NCBI GenBank assembly: GCA_024639825.1
Contig: JAHEGH010000004.1
Span: 6,229-70,228 of the forward strand
Origin: Gammaproteobacteria bacterium
Lineage (GTDB): Bacteria; Pseudomonadota; Gammaproteobacteria; Steroidobacterales; Woeseiaceae
Reading direction: 5' to 3'
DNA length: 64,000 nucleotides
Part shown: one piece after another, positions 7,275 through 15,935 of the stretch
How the letters are laid out: each line of letters begins with the position of its first letter
How positions within the stretch are numbered: position 1 is the stretch's first letter
Program-made: the position numbers and the translations under genes
The notes under the pieces: generated by a model
The model's database searches: none
What the model was told of the DNA's origin: nothing
What the model saw: only the letters and a program-made list of their open reading frames with translations

Positions 7275-9686
7275 ATGGCTGCTTACGAAAGCGTGAATCT
7301 CGACGGAATTCCAACCAAGAGTGCTCTGGCGGTCGCTGTGTCTATGGCGCTGACTGGACACGCCGGCGAAGCCCAAGCGCAGGAGCAGGGCGCTGACAGG
7401 GCCGGCGGTATTGAGGAAATCACCGTTACCGCGCGCAAGCGCGAAGAAAGCCTGCAGGACATCTCGGCAAGTATCCAGGCCCTGACTGGCGCCGACATGA
7501 AGCGCCAGGGTCTTAACAACCTGGAAGATGTCGTGCGCTTCCTGCCAAACGTCTCTGCTCTCGGCACGACCGCCGGCGAAAACAAGATCATCTTCCGCGG
7601 CGTATCGGACAACCCCGGGGCGTTTATCGCGGCGTCGTCGGCAGCCGTCTACCTCGACGAGCAGCCACTCACACAGTTTGCGGTCAACCCGGAACCCCGC
7701 ATGGTCGACATGCAGCGCGTCGAAGCACTCGCCGGCCCGCAGGGCACCCTGTATGGCGACAGCTCGCAATCTGGCACGCTGCGCTTTATTACGAACAAGC
7801 CGAATCCGACCGAGTTCGAAGCTAATGTCGATGTGATGACGCGTTTCGGTGAAGATTCCGCCCCAAGTTACGACGTTAGCGGCATGGTGAATTTGCCGCT
7901 GATGGATGAGAGGTTTGCGCTACGCCTCGTTGGTTTCTCGGCCCGGGATGGCGGCTTTATCGACAATGTCCTCGGCGTTTCGCCACAGCTCGGCACAATT
8001 GACAATTCCAGCGTTGTTAAAGACGACTTCAACGATGTCGAGATTCAGGGTGGGCGCATCGCTGCCAAGTGGTTCGTCAATGACGAGTGGTCCGTTAACA
8101 CCGCCTACCTGTACCAGAAGACTGAATCGAAAGGTCGCAACACCTATGACCCGACGGTCGGCGATCTGAAGACCGTCAAGTTCTATGAGGACAAGCGTGA
8201 CGACAAGTGGCAGCAGCTGTCACTGACGGTTGAGGGCAGAATCGGCTCCTTCGACCTGGTGTCGAATACGGGTTACTTCGAGCGCGAAACATTTTACGTC
8301 GATGAGCGCACGACGTACGCGGCCTACTTCAACTACAACTTCTGCGTCTACGCACAGTTTGCCGGCTATTGCTGGTCGGGCCAGACGTTTTACGATCAGG
8401 ATACGATCGGCTTCAGCACCAATGACCAGGAAAACACACGTTTTACACAGGAGTTTCGTCTGACGAAATCCGGTGATAACTACCGTTTCATCGCGGGTGC
8501 TTTCTACGAGGAGAAGACCGAAGACTGGAACTTCCTGTCACTGACTCCGGACTTCGAGAACACCCTGGGTTTCTACTATTTCACCGGCATCCTCGGTTAT
8601 GCGGCATCCGGCGGCGAGCCCGCGTGGTGGCGTTCTGCAGACAGCACGGAGTGGAGCCAGTGGGCGGTATTTGCCAACCTCAACTATGATTTTTCTGAGG
8701 ACTTCTCCGCAGAGCTTGGCCTGCGCTACTTCGATCAGGAAATGGATCGTACCTACCTTGTCGACAAGGCCTTTATTTCCGCGCCTGGAGTATGGCCGGA
8801 CACGGTAACGCCGAAAGGCGGTAATCAGGACGTCGTTCCGAAGCTGACGTTCACCTACAAGTTCGACGACGAGAAGCTTTTGTACGCGCTGTATTCTGAG
8901 GGCTGGCGAGCTGGCGGCGCAAACCGCAACCGCACGCCGTTCACGGTATTCCCCGTGTCCTACGAGCCCGATCTCCTCAAGAACTTCGAGATTGGCACGA
9001 AGACCCGCTGGCTCGACAACCGTCTGCAGCTCAATGCGACGGTATTTTTCGGCAAGTGGGAGAACTACCAGATCGAGGCCGTCGATCCCAGCTTCAGCCC
9101 GTGTGGCCCCGGCGAGGATCCTGTTCTTGATTTGTGTGATCAACCTTTCCAGGTGATGGTGGCCAATGTTGGCGATGCCGAGCAAACCGGGGTTGAGCTG
9201 GAAATGCGTGCCGCGCCGTCCGAGGGACTGGATATTGGTATGTCGCTTGCCTGGGTTGATGCCAAGACATCGGAAGTCTTCGAGGTGACCACCTCCGTGC
9301 CGAAAGGCACGCGGCTGCCGAACGTGCCCGAATGGAAGGCTAACGGCTACGCGCAATTCACATGGCCGGTCGACACGGCGGATATCTACGTTCGTGGCCA
9401 GATTTCCTGGCAGGATGAATCGCGCAACCAGATCGAGGACTTCGAGGCTGAGCCGTTGGTTTCCGCCCGGGGAACGTATATTCAGCCTTCCTATTCCATT
9501 ACCGATTTCAAGGTCGGCGTGGCTAACGAATTCTGGACTCTGGAAGCTTTCGCCAATAACGTCTTCGACGAGCGAGCGGTGCTCTACGACGACGATCTGT
9601 TCTTCGATGCATTCTGGGGCGGCCGTCGTGTGACGGTCAACCGACCGCGTGAGTTTGGGGTCAGGTTCTCCTATAGCTGGAACTGA
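7275..9686 (+). CDS. TonB-dependent outer-membrane receptor
   Basis: About 803 residues from the ATG at 7275, which has a G-rich ribosome site (CGGGGG) before it. The frame is open further upstream to 7149, but that part is Lys/Arg-rich and unlike a signal peptide. A signal-like region ends near AQAQ; a TonB box/plug start (EEITVTARKREES) follows, then a plug domain and a long beta-barrel with the usual aromatic-rich strands. Plug sequences with LYGDSSQSGTLRFIT and NKPN resemble the receptors that are abundant in Sphingomonads and marine Gammaproteobacteria. Ligand unknown. It is divergent from the hydroxylase gene and ends at a strong intrinsic terminator. Confidence 0.92.
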   Translation: MAAYESVNLDGIPTKSALAVAVSMALTGHAGEAQAQEQGADRAGGIEEITVTARKREESLQDISASIQALTGADMKRQGLNNLEDVVRFLPNVSALGTTAGENKIIFRGVSDNPGAFIAASSAAVYLDEQPLTQFAVNPEPRMVDMQRVEALAGPQGTLYGDSSQSGTLRFITNKPNPTEFEANVDVMTRFGEDSAPSYDVSGMVNLPLMDERFALRLVGFSARDGGFIDNVLGVSPQLGTIDNSSVVKDDFNDVEIQGGRIAAKWFVNDEWSVNTAYLYQKTESKGRNTYDPTVGDLKTVKFYEDKRDDKWQQLSLTVEGRIGSFDLVSNTGYFERETFYVDERTTYAAYFNYNFCVYAQFAGYCWSGQTFYDQDTIGFSTNDQENTRFTQEFRLTKSGDNYRFIAGAFYEEKTEDWNFLSLTPDFENTLGFYYFTGILGYAASGGEPAWWRSADSTEWSQWAVFANLNYDFSEDFSAELGLRYFDQEMDRTYLVDKAFISAPGVWPDTVTPKGGNQDVVPKLTFTYKFDDEKLLYALYSEGWRAGGANRNRTPFTVFPVSYEPDLLKNFEIGTKTRWLDNRLQLNATVFFGKWENYQIEAVDPSFSPCGPGEDPVLDLCDQPFQVMVANVGDAEQTGVELEMRAAPSEGLDIGMSLAWVDAKTSEVFEVTTSVPKGTRLPNVPEWKANGYAQFTWPVDTADIYVRGQISWQDESRNQIEDFEAEPLVSARGTYIQPSYSITDFKVGVANEFWTLEAFANNVFDERAVLYDDDLFFDAFWGGRRVTVNRPREFGVRFSYSWN

Positions 9687-9707
9687 TACCCGCCCGCCTG
9701 ACAAGAA

Positions 9708-9735
9708 AAGAGCAGCCACTGGCTGCTCTTTTTTT
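9708..9735 (+). terminator. Rho-independent terminator of the TonB receptor gene
   Basis: A perfect 10-bp stem (AAGAGCAGCC at 9708-9717 with GGCTGCTCTT at 9721-9730), a 3-base loop ACT and a run of T to 9735. It lies 22 bases after the receptor stop. As the stem is flanked by A's upstream and T's downstream it may serve the convergent methyltransferase gene too. Confidence 0.9.
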
Positions 9736-11209
9736 ATGTGTCGGCGTCGACCGGTTCGAGGAAGCCGTTTTGAGCTAACAGCCGCACAACCGGGAGCAGC
9801 TCAGGCGTGAGGCCGGCGGGATCGGCTCCGGTCGCTTTGCAGAACGCAGCAATGCACTCCTCGACGCTGCGCTTGCCGTCAATTCGATTAACAAACGCCA
9901 GCACGGGCAGGTCGATTTCCAGCTGTATTCCCAATGCACCTTTGAGTCGCAAGATTGCCATGTCGGAATCCCAGCCGTCTGCGTGGCGATCGAAGCGTTG
10001 TTCAAGCTGCAACGATGCGGGGATACCGAGGTGCGCCTGTAGCATCGTTTCGTCGTCGCTGCAGAGATCGGCGAAATCTGCAGCCGCCAGGCTGGCCCGG
10101 ACCTCATCACCTGCATCCGATTGCGGCTCATGTGCTATTCCATGCGCGTGAAACCAGTTGTCCCCCTCCCGCCGACGTAGCACGATCATGCCGGCGTTGA
10201 CCGCTGCAACGCTGTTTCTCTCAAAGTAACCCAGCCACTCACCGAAGTCTGTTGCCTGGCTTAGCGCGCCTCCCGAGATATCCGCCAGCCGCATCGTGGC
10301 GTACTCCGTCGGACGTTTCGGTGGGCTGCGCAATACCCATGCATCGCAGTCAATGTCGTCGAACCACGCATCGAGTCGCGTGTGCCACTGCTCGCCGGTG
10401 ATGGTCAGCCATTCGCACAGCATTTGCATATGTCCGCCGTCTTTGAGCCGTGCAGGCGCAGCTCGCACAATCTGTCGGCTGAATTCGTCGAGCTGCAGCG
10501 GGTTGTCTCGATAAATGAATTCACTCTTAGGACCGATAACGAACGGCGGGTTGCTGAGGATTAGGTCGAAGCGCTCGTCGGCCACCGGCTCAAACAAATC
10601 GCCAAGCCGGCATTCCACGTTCTCGATGTTGTTGAGCTGCGCGTTGAACTCGGTGTAACGCAGCGCCGCCGGATTGATATCCGTGGCTATGACGCGCTGG
10701 CTATGGCGCGCCGCGAACAGCGCCTGTACTCCGCAGCCGCAGCCGAGATCCAGGGTTAGTTCAACCGGCGTGCGCATGGTCATGTGACGCAGGAAGCTGG
10801 CAGCGCGAGTGTGTGCGGGCAGGACAAATTCGTTCGCGTTCTCAGCGCCCAGCAGTTGGTAGGCATCCGAGGCGAACAGCAGGTCCTCGACCGGCACGAT
10901 CGTAATTGCTGCAGCAATGCGATCGTCCTGTTTGTTGAGCAGACCGGTGTGCAAACACATATCAAGGAACGGCCCGGGAAGCGCTTCGCGCAACAATGCC
11001 TCTTCCAGGCTCGCGCCAGCGAGAAACAGCCTTACCAGTGCGTTTAGAGGAGTTGTTGCCCGAGTGGCATGGAACAACGAGGCGGTGCCGTCAGACCGTG
11101 GCGGCTCCGCAATGCCCAGTCGTTCGGCAAGTCCGGCGGTGCTGTAGTCGTTCGCGACCAGGAACTGTCGCAGATCGGCAATATCACGACGAGAGATCTC
11201 TTCGAGCAT
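9734..11209 (-). CDS. Class I SAM-dependent methyltransferase (small-domain/HemK-like)
   Basis: A 491-residue protein. The centre (about residues 150-260) holds the Rossmann methyltransferase core: motif I LDLGCGCGVQALFAA, motif II acidic IATDIN, and the catalytic NPPF loop (LILSNPPFV). NPPF/NPPY is used by enzymes that methylate N atoms of Gln, adenine or guanine (PrmC, RsmC, RlmG). The N-terminal about 140 residues look like a separate helical domain and the C-terminal about 200 residues are unassigned, as in other long methyltransferases of this kind. Target unknown; an rRNA or protein Gln is plausible. The start is ATG at 11209. It is divergent from the MTHFR-like gene. Confidence 0.8.
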   Translation of the reverse strand: MLEEISRRDIADLRQFLVANDYSTAGLAERLGIAEPPRSDGTASLFHATRATTPLNALVRLFLAGASLEEALLREALPGPFLDMCLHTGLLNKQDDRIAAAITIVPVEDLLFASDAYQLLGAENANEFVLPAHTRAASFLRHMTMRTPVELTLDLGCGCGVQALFAARHSQRVIATDINPAALRYTEFNAQLNNIENVECRLGDLFEPVADERFDLILSNPPFVIGPKSEFIYRDNPLQLDEFSRQIVRAAPARLKDGGHMQMLCEWLTITGEQWHTRLDAWFDDIDCDAWVLRSPPKRPTEYATMRLADISGGALSQATDFGEWLGYFERNSVAAVNAGMIVLRRREGDNWFHAHGIAHEPQSDAGDEVRASLAAADFADLCSDDETMLQAHLGIPASLQLEQRFDRHADGWDSDMAILRLKGALGIQLEIDLPVLAFVNRIDGKRSVEECIAAFCKATGADPAGLTPELLPVVRLLAQNGFLEPVDADT

Positions 11210-11239
11210 TGGAATAAGCCACTCCTCAAGGCTGTCTCT

Positions 11240-11260
11240 GATTCATTTGCTTGCTGAATC
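11240..11260. promoter_or_regulatory. Inverted repeat between methyltransferase and MTHFR-like genes
   Basis: GATTCA (11240-11245) and TGAATC (11255-11260) form a perfect 6-bp inverted repeat with a 9-base spacer. It lies in the divergent intergenic region if the MTHFR-like gene starts at the ATG 11314. It is short, so it may be chance or a regulator site. Confidence 0.25.
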
Positions 11261-11313
11261 AGAACGCTAGTTTACCGGAGAGCGCCGCTACTGCGCGCCG
11301 GAATCGTCTACGC

Positions 11314-12237
11314 ATGGGATTGACAGGCCTGCTGCCTGAACCTGACACTGTCGGCGAATTCGATGTAGAGACCAGTGTGACAGACTTCAGGGACGCAATA
11401 CGCAGCAAGGACTTCGTCATTACGGTTGAGCCGCCGTTGCACACGAGGCTGACCAGGGAAAGTCTCTGCCAGACCTTTGAGCAGTTGGCCGGGCGGGTGG
11501 ATGCTGTGCAGATCGGCGACAACGAGGAGGCTGAGGGCCATAGTTCGCCGCTGGCAATTGCGAGCATTGCGCTGGCACAGGGCGTTGATCCCGTCGTGCA
11601 CATCAGCGCCCGTGATCGGAATCGCATCGCACTGCATGCGGACATTCTCGGCGCCGCGATACTCGGTGCAACCAGCCTGGTGCTCAAGCGCGGCAGTAAA
11701 CTGCCAGCCGCCCTCAAGGGTCGGGTAAAGGGTGTGTTCGACAGCCGCACGGCACAAATGCTTGAGCTGGGCACACGCCTCAATGAAACCTCGCCCGCTA
11801 TTGCACCACCCGGCTTGTTACTCGGTTCGATGATTACGGTCATTGACCCGGAGCCGAACTGGACGGCCGAGCGGATCAGGGAAAAGCTGGATGCCGGCGC
11901 CAGTTTCCTGCAGTCACGGCCCTGTCTTGATATCGAATGGCTGACCCGCTACGCGGCCGCGCTGGTCGCGCTCAAACTCACGCATCGCGCGACGTTTATG
12001 GCAGCCGTACCTTTATTGACAACCGCGCACGACCTGCGCTGGATGAACGAGAACTTTCCGGATACTGTGATTTCGAGTTCGCTGCCTGAACGCCTTCTTG
12101 GCGCCAGAGACCCGCGGTTGGAGGGCATCAAGGCCTGCAGAGAAACCCTGGAAGCGCTGCGCGAAGTACCCGGCATTTCCGGGGTGAACCTGATCTACCG
12201 TGGTGACGTCGCCGATATCGTCGATGTCCTGCGATAA
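11314..12237 (+). CDS. Methylenetetrahydrofolate reductase-like protein
   Basis: About 307 residues from the ATG 11314 (a TTG at 11251 adds 21). It follows the MTHFR barrel pattern: an initial VEPP segment in place of the usual EFFPP/EVSPP, VDAVQIGDN, the HISARDRN strand that matches HxxxRDRN, SLVLKRG in place of the common ALRGD, and a late FLQSRPCLD matching the FxTQ.xF region. The reaction of the family is NAD(P)H/FAD reduction of 5,10-methylene-THF to 5-methyl-THF. Several conserved positions are altered (ALRGD becomes VLKRG, TQ becomes QS), so it may be a divergent paralogue with another pterin substrate or partner. It is divergent from the methyltransferase gene. Confidence 0.75.
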   Translation: MGLTGLLPEPDTVGEFDVETSVTDFRDAIRSKDFVITVEPPLHTRLTRESLCQTFEQLAGRVDAVQIGDNEEAEGHSSPLAIASIALAQGVDPVVHISARDRNRIALHADILGAAILGATSLVLKRGSKLPAALKGRVKGVFDSRTAQMLELGTRLNETSPAIAPPGLLLGSMITVIDPEPNWTAERIREKLDAGASFLQSRPCLDIEWLTRYAAALVALKLTHRATFMAAVPLLTTAHDLRWMNENFPDTVISSSLPERLLGARDPRLEGIKACRETLEALREVPGISGVNLIYRGDVADIVDVLR

Positions 12238-12272
12238 GCGATCTGGTATTCAGCTAGTCGCACTCGAAATCA

Positions 12273-13253
12273 TCATCGCCGCGCGGCGGCCGGGCGCGGC
12301 ATGGCAAAAGGCCATATTTCCAGGCCGTGAATCGCGTTGCGGATATCCATCGAGAAATTGACGGAAAATACCGTTTCACCAGAGACCAGGTCGAATACGC
12401 TGACGGTCGAGGGTGACGATCCTGCAGCGACCAAACGATCATTGATCCGGCACAGGCCGCGACCAAAGCCTTGCCGGGCAATCTTCGAGTCGTCGATACC
12501 CGCATATTCCAGTTTGTCAGGGTCATAGGCCGGAAATGCAAAGTGGCGCTCTTCGCCTTTACGCGTGACGTGGCGGAGATAGTTGGCGGCGGTATCGTTG
12601 AATATCACGCCGTCGCTGACCAGTTGCGCATTGTGAACGCCTTCCGGAAGTTCGACCTGTAGCAGGAGCTTCGCATCTACGCCTAACCCAACGATGCCGC
12701 CCGTGCGCAGTCCAGCGAATGACAGCCCCTTGGCGCTGCAATCCACGCAATTGATGTGCAGCTGATTTCTTGGAGGAGGACCCAGGTCCGTTTCCGGGTC
12801 AAATCGATGTGCATGCCAGGCGCCGGCAATCTTCGCCGCGTGCAGCCCCCATATGAATTTCTCGGTCATGAGATCGAACGAGAGAATGCTGTCATACCCT
12901 GTGCTGGTCAGGTAGAGCTTTCCCTCGTATTCGCAGATTTCATGGCAGTGCTTTAGATACGGGTTGCGGAAAGAGCGCAGCTTCCTGAAATTCTGGTCGT
13001 AAACGAAGAGCTCATCGCTCGCAGCGATGTAGATCTCGCCGCCGTAGAAGGCAACACCTCGAAGACCCCTGTCCCAGCCACGCCCGGTCCAGTCAATAGC
13101 CGCGGTATCCCAATCCAGCACCTGGTGAACGGCTTGTGCGGCAGGGTCCACTATAAACACACCGCCGTGGCTCTCGCCCTGTTCGCTGCCACGCACAACC
13201 GATGTCGCGATGAGCGGCGGTATATCGGATACTGTGCGAATTGATTCAGACAT
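12273..13253 (-). CDS. Beta-propeller-like protein of unknown function
   Basis: About 326 residues from the ATG 13253 (MSESIRTV). The frame stays open to 13460, but that extension overlaps the divergent oxidoreductase gene and is Arg-rich. The sequence has repeating blade-like units (GGEIYIAASDELFVYD, EGKLYLTSTGYDSILSFD, NDRLVAAGSSPSTVSVFD), as in NHL/YncE-like six- or seven-bladed propellers. No signal peptide is seen, so cytoplasmic. Conserved features include GRGWDRGLRG, NPYLKHCHEI and GVHNAQ. No function is recognised. It is transcribed away from two FAD amine-oxidase-like genes and may belong to the same pathway. Confidence 0.6.
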   Translation of the reverse strand: MSESIRTVSDIPPLIATSVVRGSEQGESHGGVFIVDPAAQAVHQVLDWDTAAIDWTGRGWDRGLRGVAFYGGEIYIAASDELFVYDQNFRKLRSFRNPYLKHCHEICEYEGKLYLTSTGYDSILSFDLMTEKFIWGLHAAKIAGAWHAHRFDPETDLGPPPRNQLHINCVDCSAKGLSFAGLRTGGIVGLGVDAKLLLQVELPEGVHNAQLVSDGVIFNDTAANYLRHVTRKGEERHFAFPAYDPDKLEYAGIDDSKIARQGFGRGLCRINDRLVAAGSSPSTVSVFDLVSGETVFSVNFSMDIRNAIHGLEIWPFAMPRPAAARR

Positions 13254-13268
13254 GGGCATGGACCGTAC

Positions 13269-14624
13269 ATGACGGAAGTGGATTCGACAATCGTTGCATC
13301 GACCTGGACCCGGCCGCTGCAGCCACCGGCGAAAATTCCGGACAAGGCAGACATCGTCATCATCGGTGGCGGCATTGTCGGCGTTTCCACGGCGTGGTTT
13401 CTCGCGAAGCAGGGCATAAAAGTCGTGGTGTGCGAGAAGGGTCATATTGCGGGCGAACAATCCGGGCGCAACTGGGGCTGGGTACGTGTGCAGGGGCGTG
13501 ACACCCGCGAGATACCGATGATGCTGGAGTCTCAGCGCATCTGGGATACGCTCGAGCAGGAAACTGGCGAAGATGTCGGTTTTGTTCGTCGTGGTTGCTA
13601 TTTCACTGCGAGAAGCCGCAAGGAACTGGAGTCGATCGACACATGGCTCGGGATTGCCGATGAGTACGGCATTGAGTCACGTGTTTTGTCGGCCGGCGAG
13701 ATCAGGAAACACCTGGGTGACTCACCGGTCAACTGGCATGGAGCGCTTTATACCGAGGCGGATGGTCGCGCTGAGCCGCACAAGGCCGTGCCTGCTATCG
13801 CGCGTGCCGCAGAACGTGCCGGTGCAACGCTGCTCACATCATGTGCGGTGCGCGGACTGGAGACCAGCGGCGGCAGCGTGTCCGCCGTCGTAACCGAGCA
13901 CGGCACCATTCGCACCGCCACGACATTGTGTGCTGCCGGTGCCTGGTCGGCCCTCTTTTGCCGGTCTTTGGGCATCGCGTTGCCGCAGCTCAAGGTTCGC
14001 GGGACCGTGGCACGCACCGCCGCCTGTGAAAACGTGCTCGACGGTAATGTGTTTGATGAGCTCCTCGGTATTCGTCGTCGTCAGGACGGCGGTTATACTA
14101 TTGCGCACGGCACAATCATCAAGCACCCGATAACACCGTCGACGCTACGCTGGAGCATCAAGTTTATTCCTGCCTTGTTGCAGGAACTCAAGGTACTGCG
14201 ATTGTCGATCGGCAGGGAGTTCCTGGAAGAGTGGCGAATGCCCAAGCGCTGGGAGCTCGACGAAGTGACACCGTTTGAGCAAACGCGTGTTCTTGATCCC
14301 GATCCGGATCCTGGTGTTCTCAGGGGAATCCGCAAGAACCTCGACAAGATGTTTCCGCAGCTGGCGGCGACGCCCATTGTTGAGAGCTGGGCGGGGATGA
14401 TCGAAATGACGCCGGACGTCGTGCCGGTATTCAGTGATGTGCCGAAGCTGCCGGGTTTCTACATCGCGACAGGTCTTAGCGGCCATGGCTTCGGGCTGGG
14501 GCCCGGCGCCGGCAAAGCGCTTGCAGGCATGTTGACCGGCACTGACACGGGTATTGACCTCAAGCCGCTAAGGTACGGTCGTTTTTTTGATGGTAGCCCG
14601 ATTCGGCCACAGTCCAGCATTTAA
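13269..14624 (+). CDS. FAD-dependent oxidoreductase of the DAO (glycine/D-amino-acid oxidase) family
   Basis: A 451-residue protein. An FAD dinucleotide-binding motif GGGIVGVSTAWFLA starts near residue 33 and is followed by VCEKG. The SGRNWGWVR segment matches the flavin contact region of sarcosine/dimethylglycine oxidase-like enzymes. The C-terminus has the G.SGHGFGLGPGAGK motif of this family. It would oxidise a C-N bond of a small amine or amino acid. It sits 15 bases before the PuuB-like gene and a dehydrogenase follows, which suggests a three-gene catabolic operon. Substrate unknown; sarcosine, D-amino acids or polyamine derivatives are all possible. Confidence 0.85.
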   Translation: MTEVDSTIVASTWTRPLQPPAKIPDKADIVIIGGGIVGVSTAWFLAKQGIKVVVCEKGHIAGEQSGRNWGWVRVQGRDTREIPMMLESQRIWDTLEQETGEDVGFVRRGCYFTARSRKELESIDTWLGIADEYGIESRVLSAGEIRKHLGDSPVNWHGALYTEADGRAEPHKAVPAIARAAERAGATLLTSCAVRGLETSGGSVSAVVTEHGTIRTATTLCAAGAWSALFCRSLGIALPQLKVRGTVARTAACENVLDGNVFDELLGIRRRQDGGYTIAHGTIIKHPITPSTLRWSIKFIPALLQELKVLRLSIGREFLEEWRMPKRWELDEVTPFEQTRVLDPDPDPGVLRGIRKNLDKMFPQLAATPIVESWAGMIEMTPDVVPVFSDVPKLPGFYIATGLSGHGFGLGPGAGKALAGMLTGTDTGIDLKPLRYGRFFDGSPIRPQSSI

Positions 14625-14639
14625 TAGAAGGTTCTTTAC

Positions 14640-15929
14640 ATGGCACATGCAAACGACCCAGGTCACCCCGATAGCTATTACGTTGCGACGGCGAAGGGAC
14701 TCGAAGACAGGCCCTCACTGCAAGAGGAGCTGACCGCCGATGTGTGCGTAATCGGCGCAGGCTTTACGGGTTTGTCGGCGGCGCTGAATCTCGCCGAACT
14801 CGGCATGAGCGTTGTGGTGCTTGAGGCCGAACGTGTTGGCTATGGTGCGTCCGGCCGCAATGGAGGGCTGGTTGGCAGCGGACAACGACAGGATGTGCTG
14901 GAGGCTGAAGAACAATTTGATGTTGCCCGTTCGCGGCAGCTGTGGAACTTTGCCGAACTCGCGAAGGAGGAGATACGAAGCAGGGTAGAGAAGCACAATA
15001 TTCCCTGTGACCTGCAAAAAGGCCAGCTGGTGGGCGTCCACAAGAAAAGCTATCTCGGCTGGGCACAGGAATTGGCCGATGCACTTACAGAACGCTACGA
15101 CTACCCGTTTTGTCGCGCGCTCAATGCGGAAGAGACACATGAGTATGTAGCAACGGATGATTTCGTCGAGGGTCTCTATGATACGGAGGCTCTGAATCTG
15201 CATCCTCTTAACTACACGCTTGGACTGGCCCGGGCGGCAAGCGAGGCTGGCGTTCGTATTTACGAGAACTCGCGAGTGACTTCGTACACGAGAACGGATC
15301 CGGCTGTCGTCACGACGGCGACAGGCAGTGTGAACGCGTCATTTATCGTGCTCGCCTGCAACGGCTATCTCGGCAATCTCGAACCGCGCTCAGCCAGCAA
15401 GATCATGCCGATCAACAACTTCATGATCGCCACGGAACCGCTGGGTGAGGACCGCGCTCGCGAGGTGATCAATGGACGCTTCGGCGTGCACGACACACGA
15501 TTCGTCGTGAATTACTTCCGAATGTCCGATGATCACCGTCTGCTGTTCGGCGGTGGTGAGAACTATCGACCAGACTTTCCGAAAGATATTGCGAAGTTTG
15601 TACGTCCGTACATGCTCAAGCTTTTTCCTCAGCTGAAAGATGTAGGTGTCGACTACGCCTGGGGTGGCACGCTGTCCGTCACGGTCAATCGTTTGCCACA
15701 TCTTGGACGCCTGGAGCCCAATGTATTCTTTGGGCAGGGGTATTCAGGGCACGGGATTATCACAGCGAATTTTGCGGGCAAGGTTATTGCCGAGGCAATT
15801 GCCGGTGTCGCGGGTCGCTTCGATGTGTTCGCCAATCTGCCGATTCACACGTTTCCAGGCGGCACATTCCTGCGCTATCCCGGCATGGTTCTTGGCATGT
15901 TGTACTACACTTTGCGAGACAGGATTTAG
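14640..15929 (+). CDS. FAD-dependent amine oxidoreductase, PuuB-like (gamma-glutamylputrescine oxidase type)
   Basis: A 429-residue protein close in layout to E. coli PuuB: SYYVATA near the N-terminus, VCVIGAGFTGLSAALNLAE as FAD motif, VGYGASGRNGG, HPLNYTLGLA, and a C-terminal GQGYSGHGI plus FANLPIHTFPGG. PuuB oxidises gamma-glutamylputrescine to the aldehyde and H2O2. No puuA, puuC or puuD lies in the window, so the substrate may differ. It starts with ATG after an AGAAGG ribosome site and is followed within 7 bases by the SDR gene. Confidence 0.85.
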   Translation: MAHANDPGHPDSYYVATAKGLEDRPSLQEELTADVCVIGAGFTGLSAALNLAELGMSVVVLEAERVGYGASGRNGGLVGSGQRQDVLEAEEQFDVARSRQLWNFAELAKEEIRSRVEKHNIPCDLQKGQLVGVHKKSYLGWAQELADALTERYDYPFCRALNAEETHEYVATDDFVEGLYDTEALNLHPLNYTLGLARAASEAGVRIYENSRVTSYTRTDPAVVTTATGSVNASFIVLACNGYLGNLEPRSASKIMPINNFMIATEPLGEDRAREVINGRFGVHDTRFVVNYFRMSDDHRLLFGGGENYRPDFPKDIAKFVRPYMLKLFPQLKDVGVDYAWGGTLSVTVNRLPHLGRLEPNVFFGQGYSGHGIITANFAGKVIAEAIAGVAGRFDVFANLPIHTFPGGTFLRYPGMVLGMLYYTLRDRI

Positions 15930-15935
15930 CGCGCC

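Noticed and set aside
8538-9719. 393-codon open frame on the minus strand across the TonB receptor gene
   Set aside because: It is antisense to a convincing receptor with a clear barrel sequence; the predicted product has no recognisable domain and a composition typical of shadow frames.
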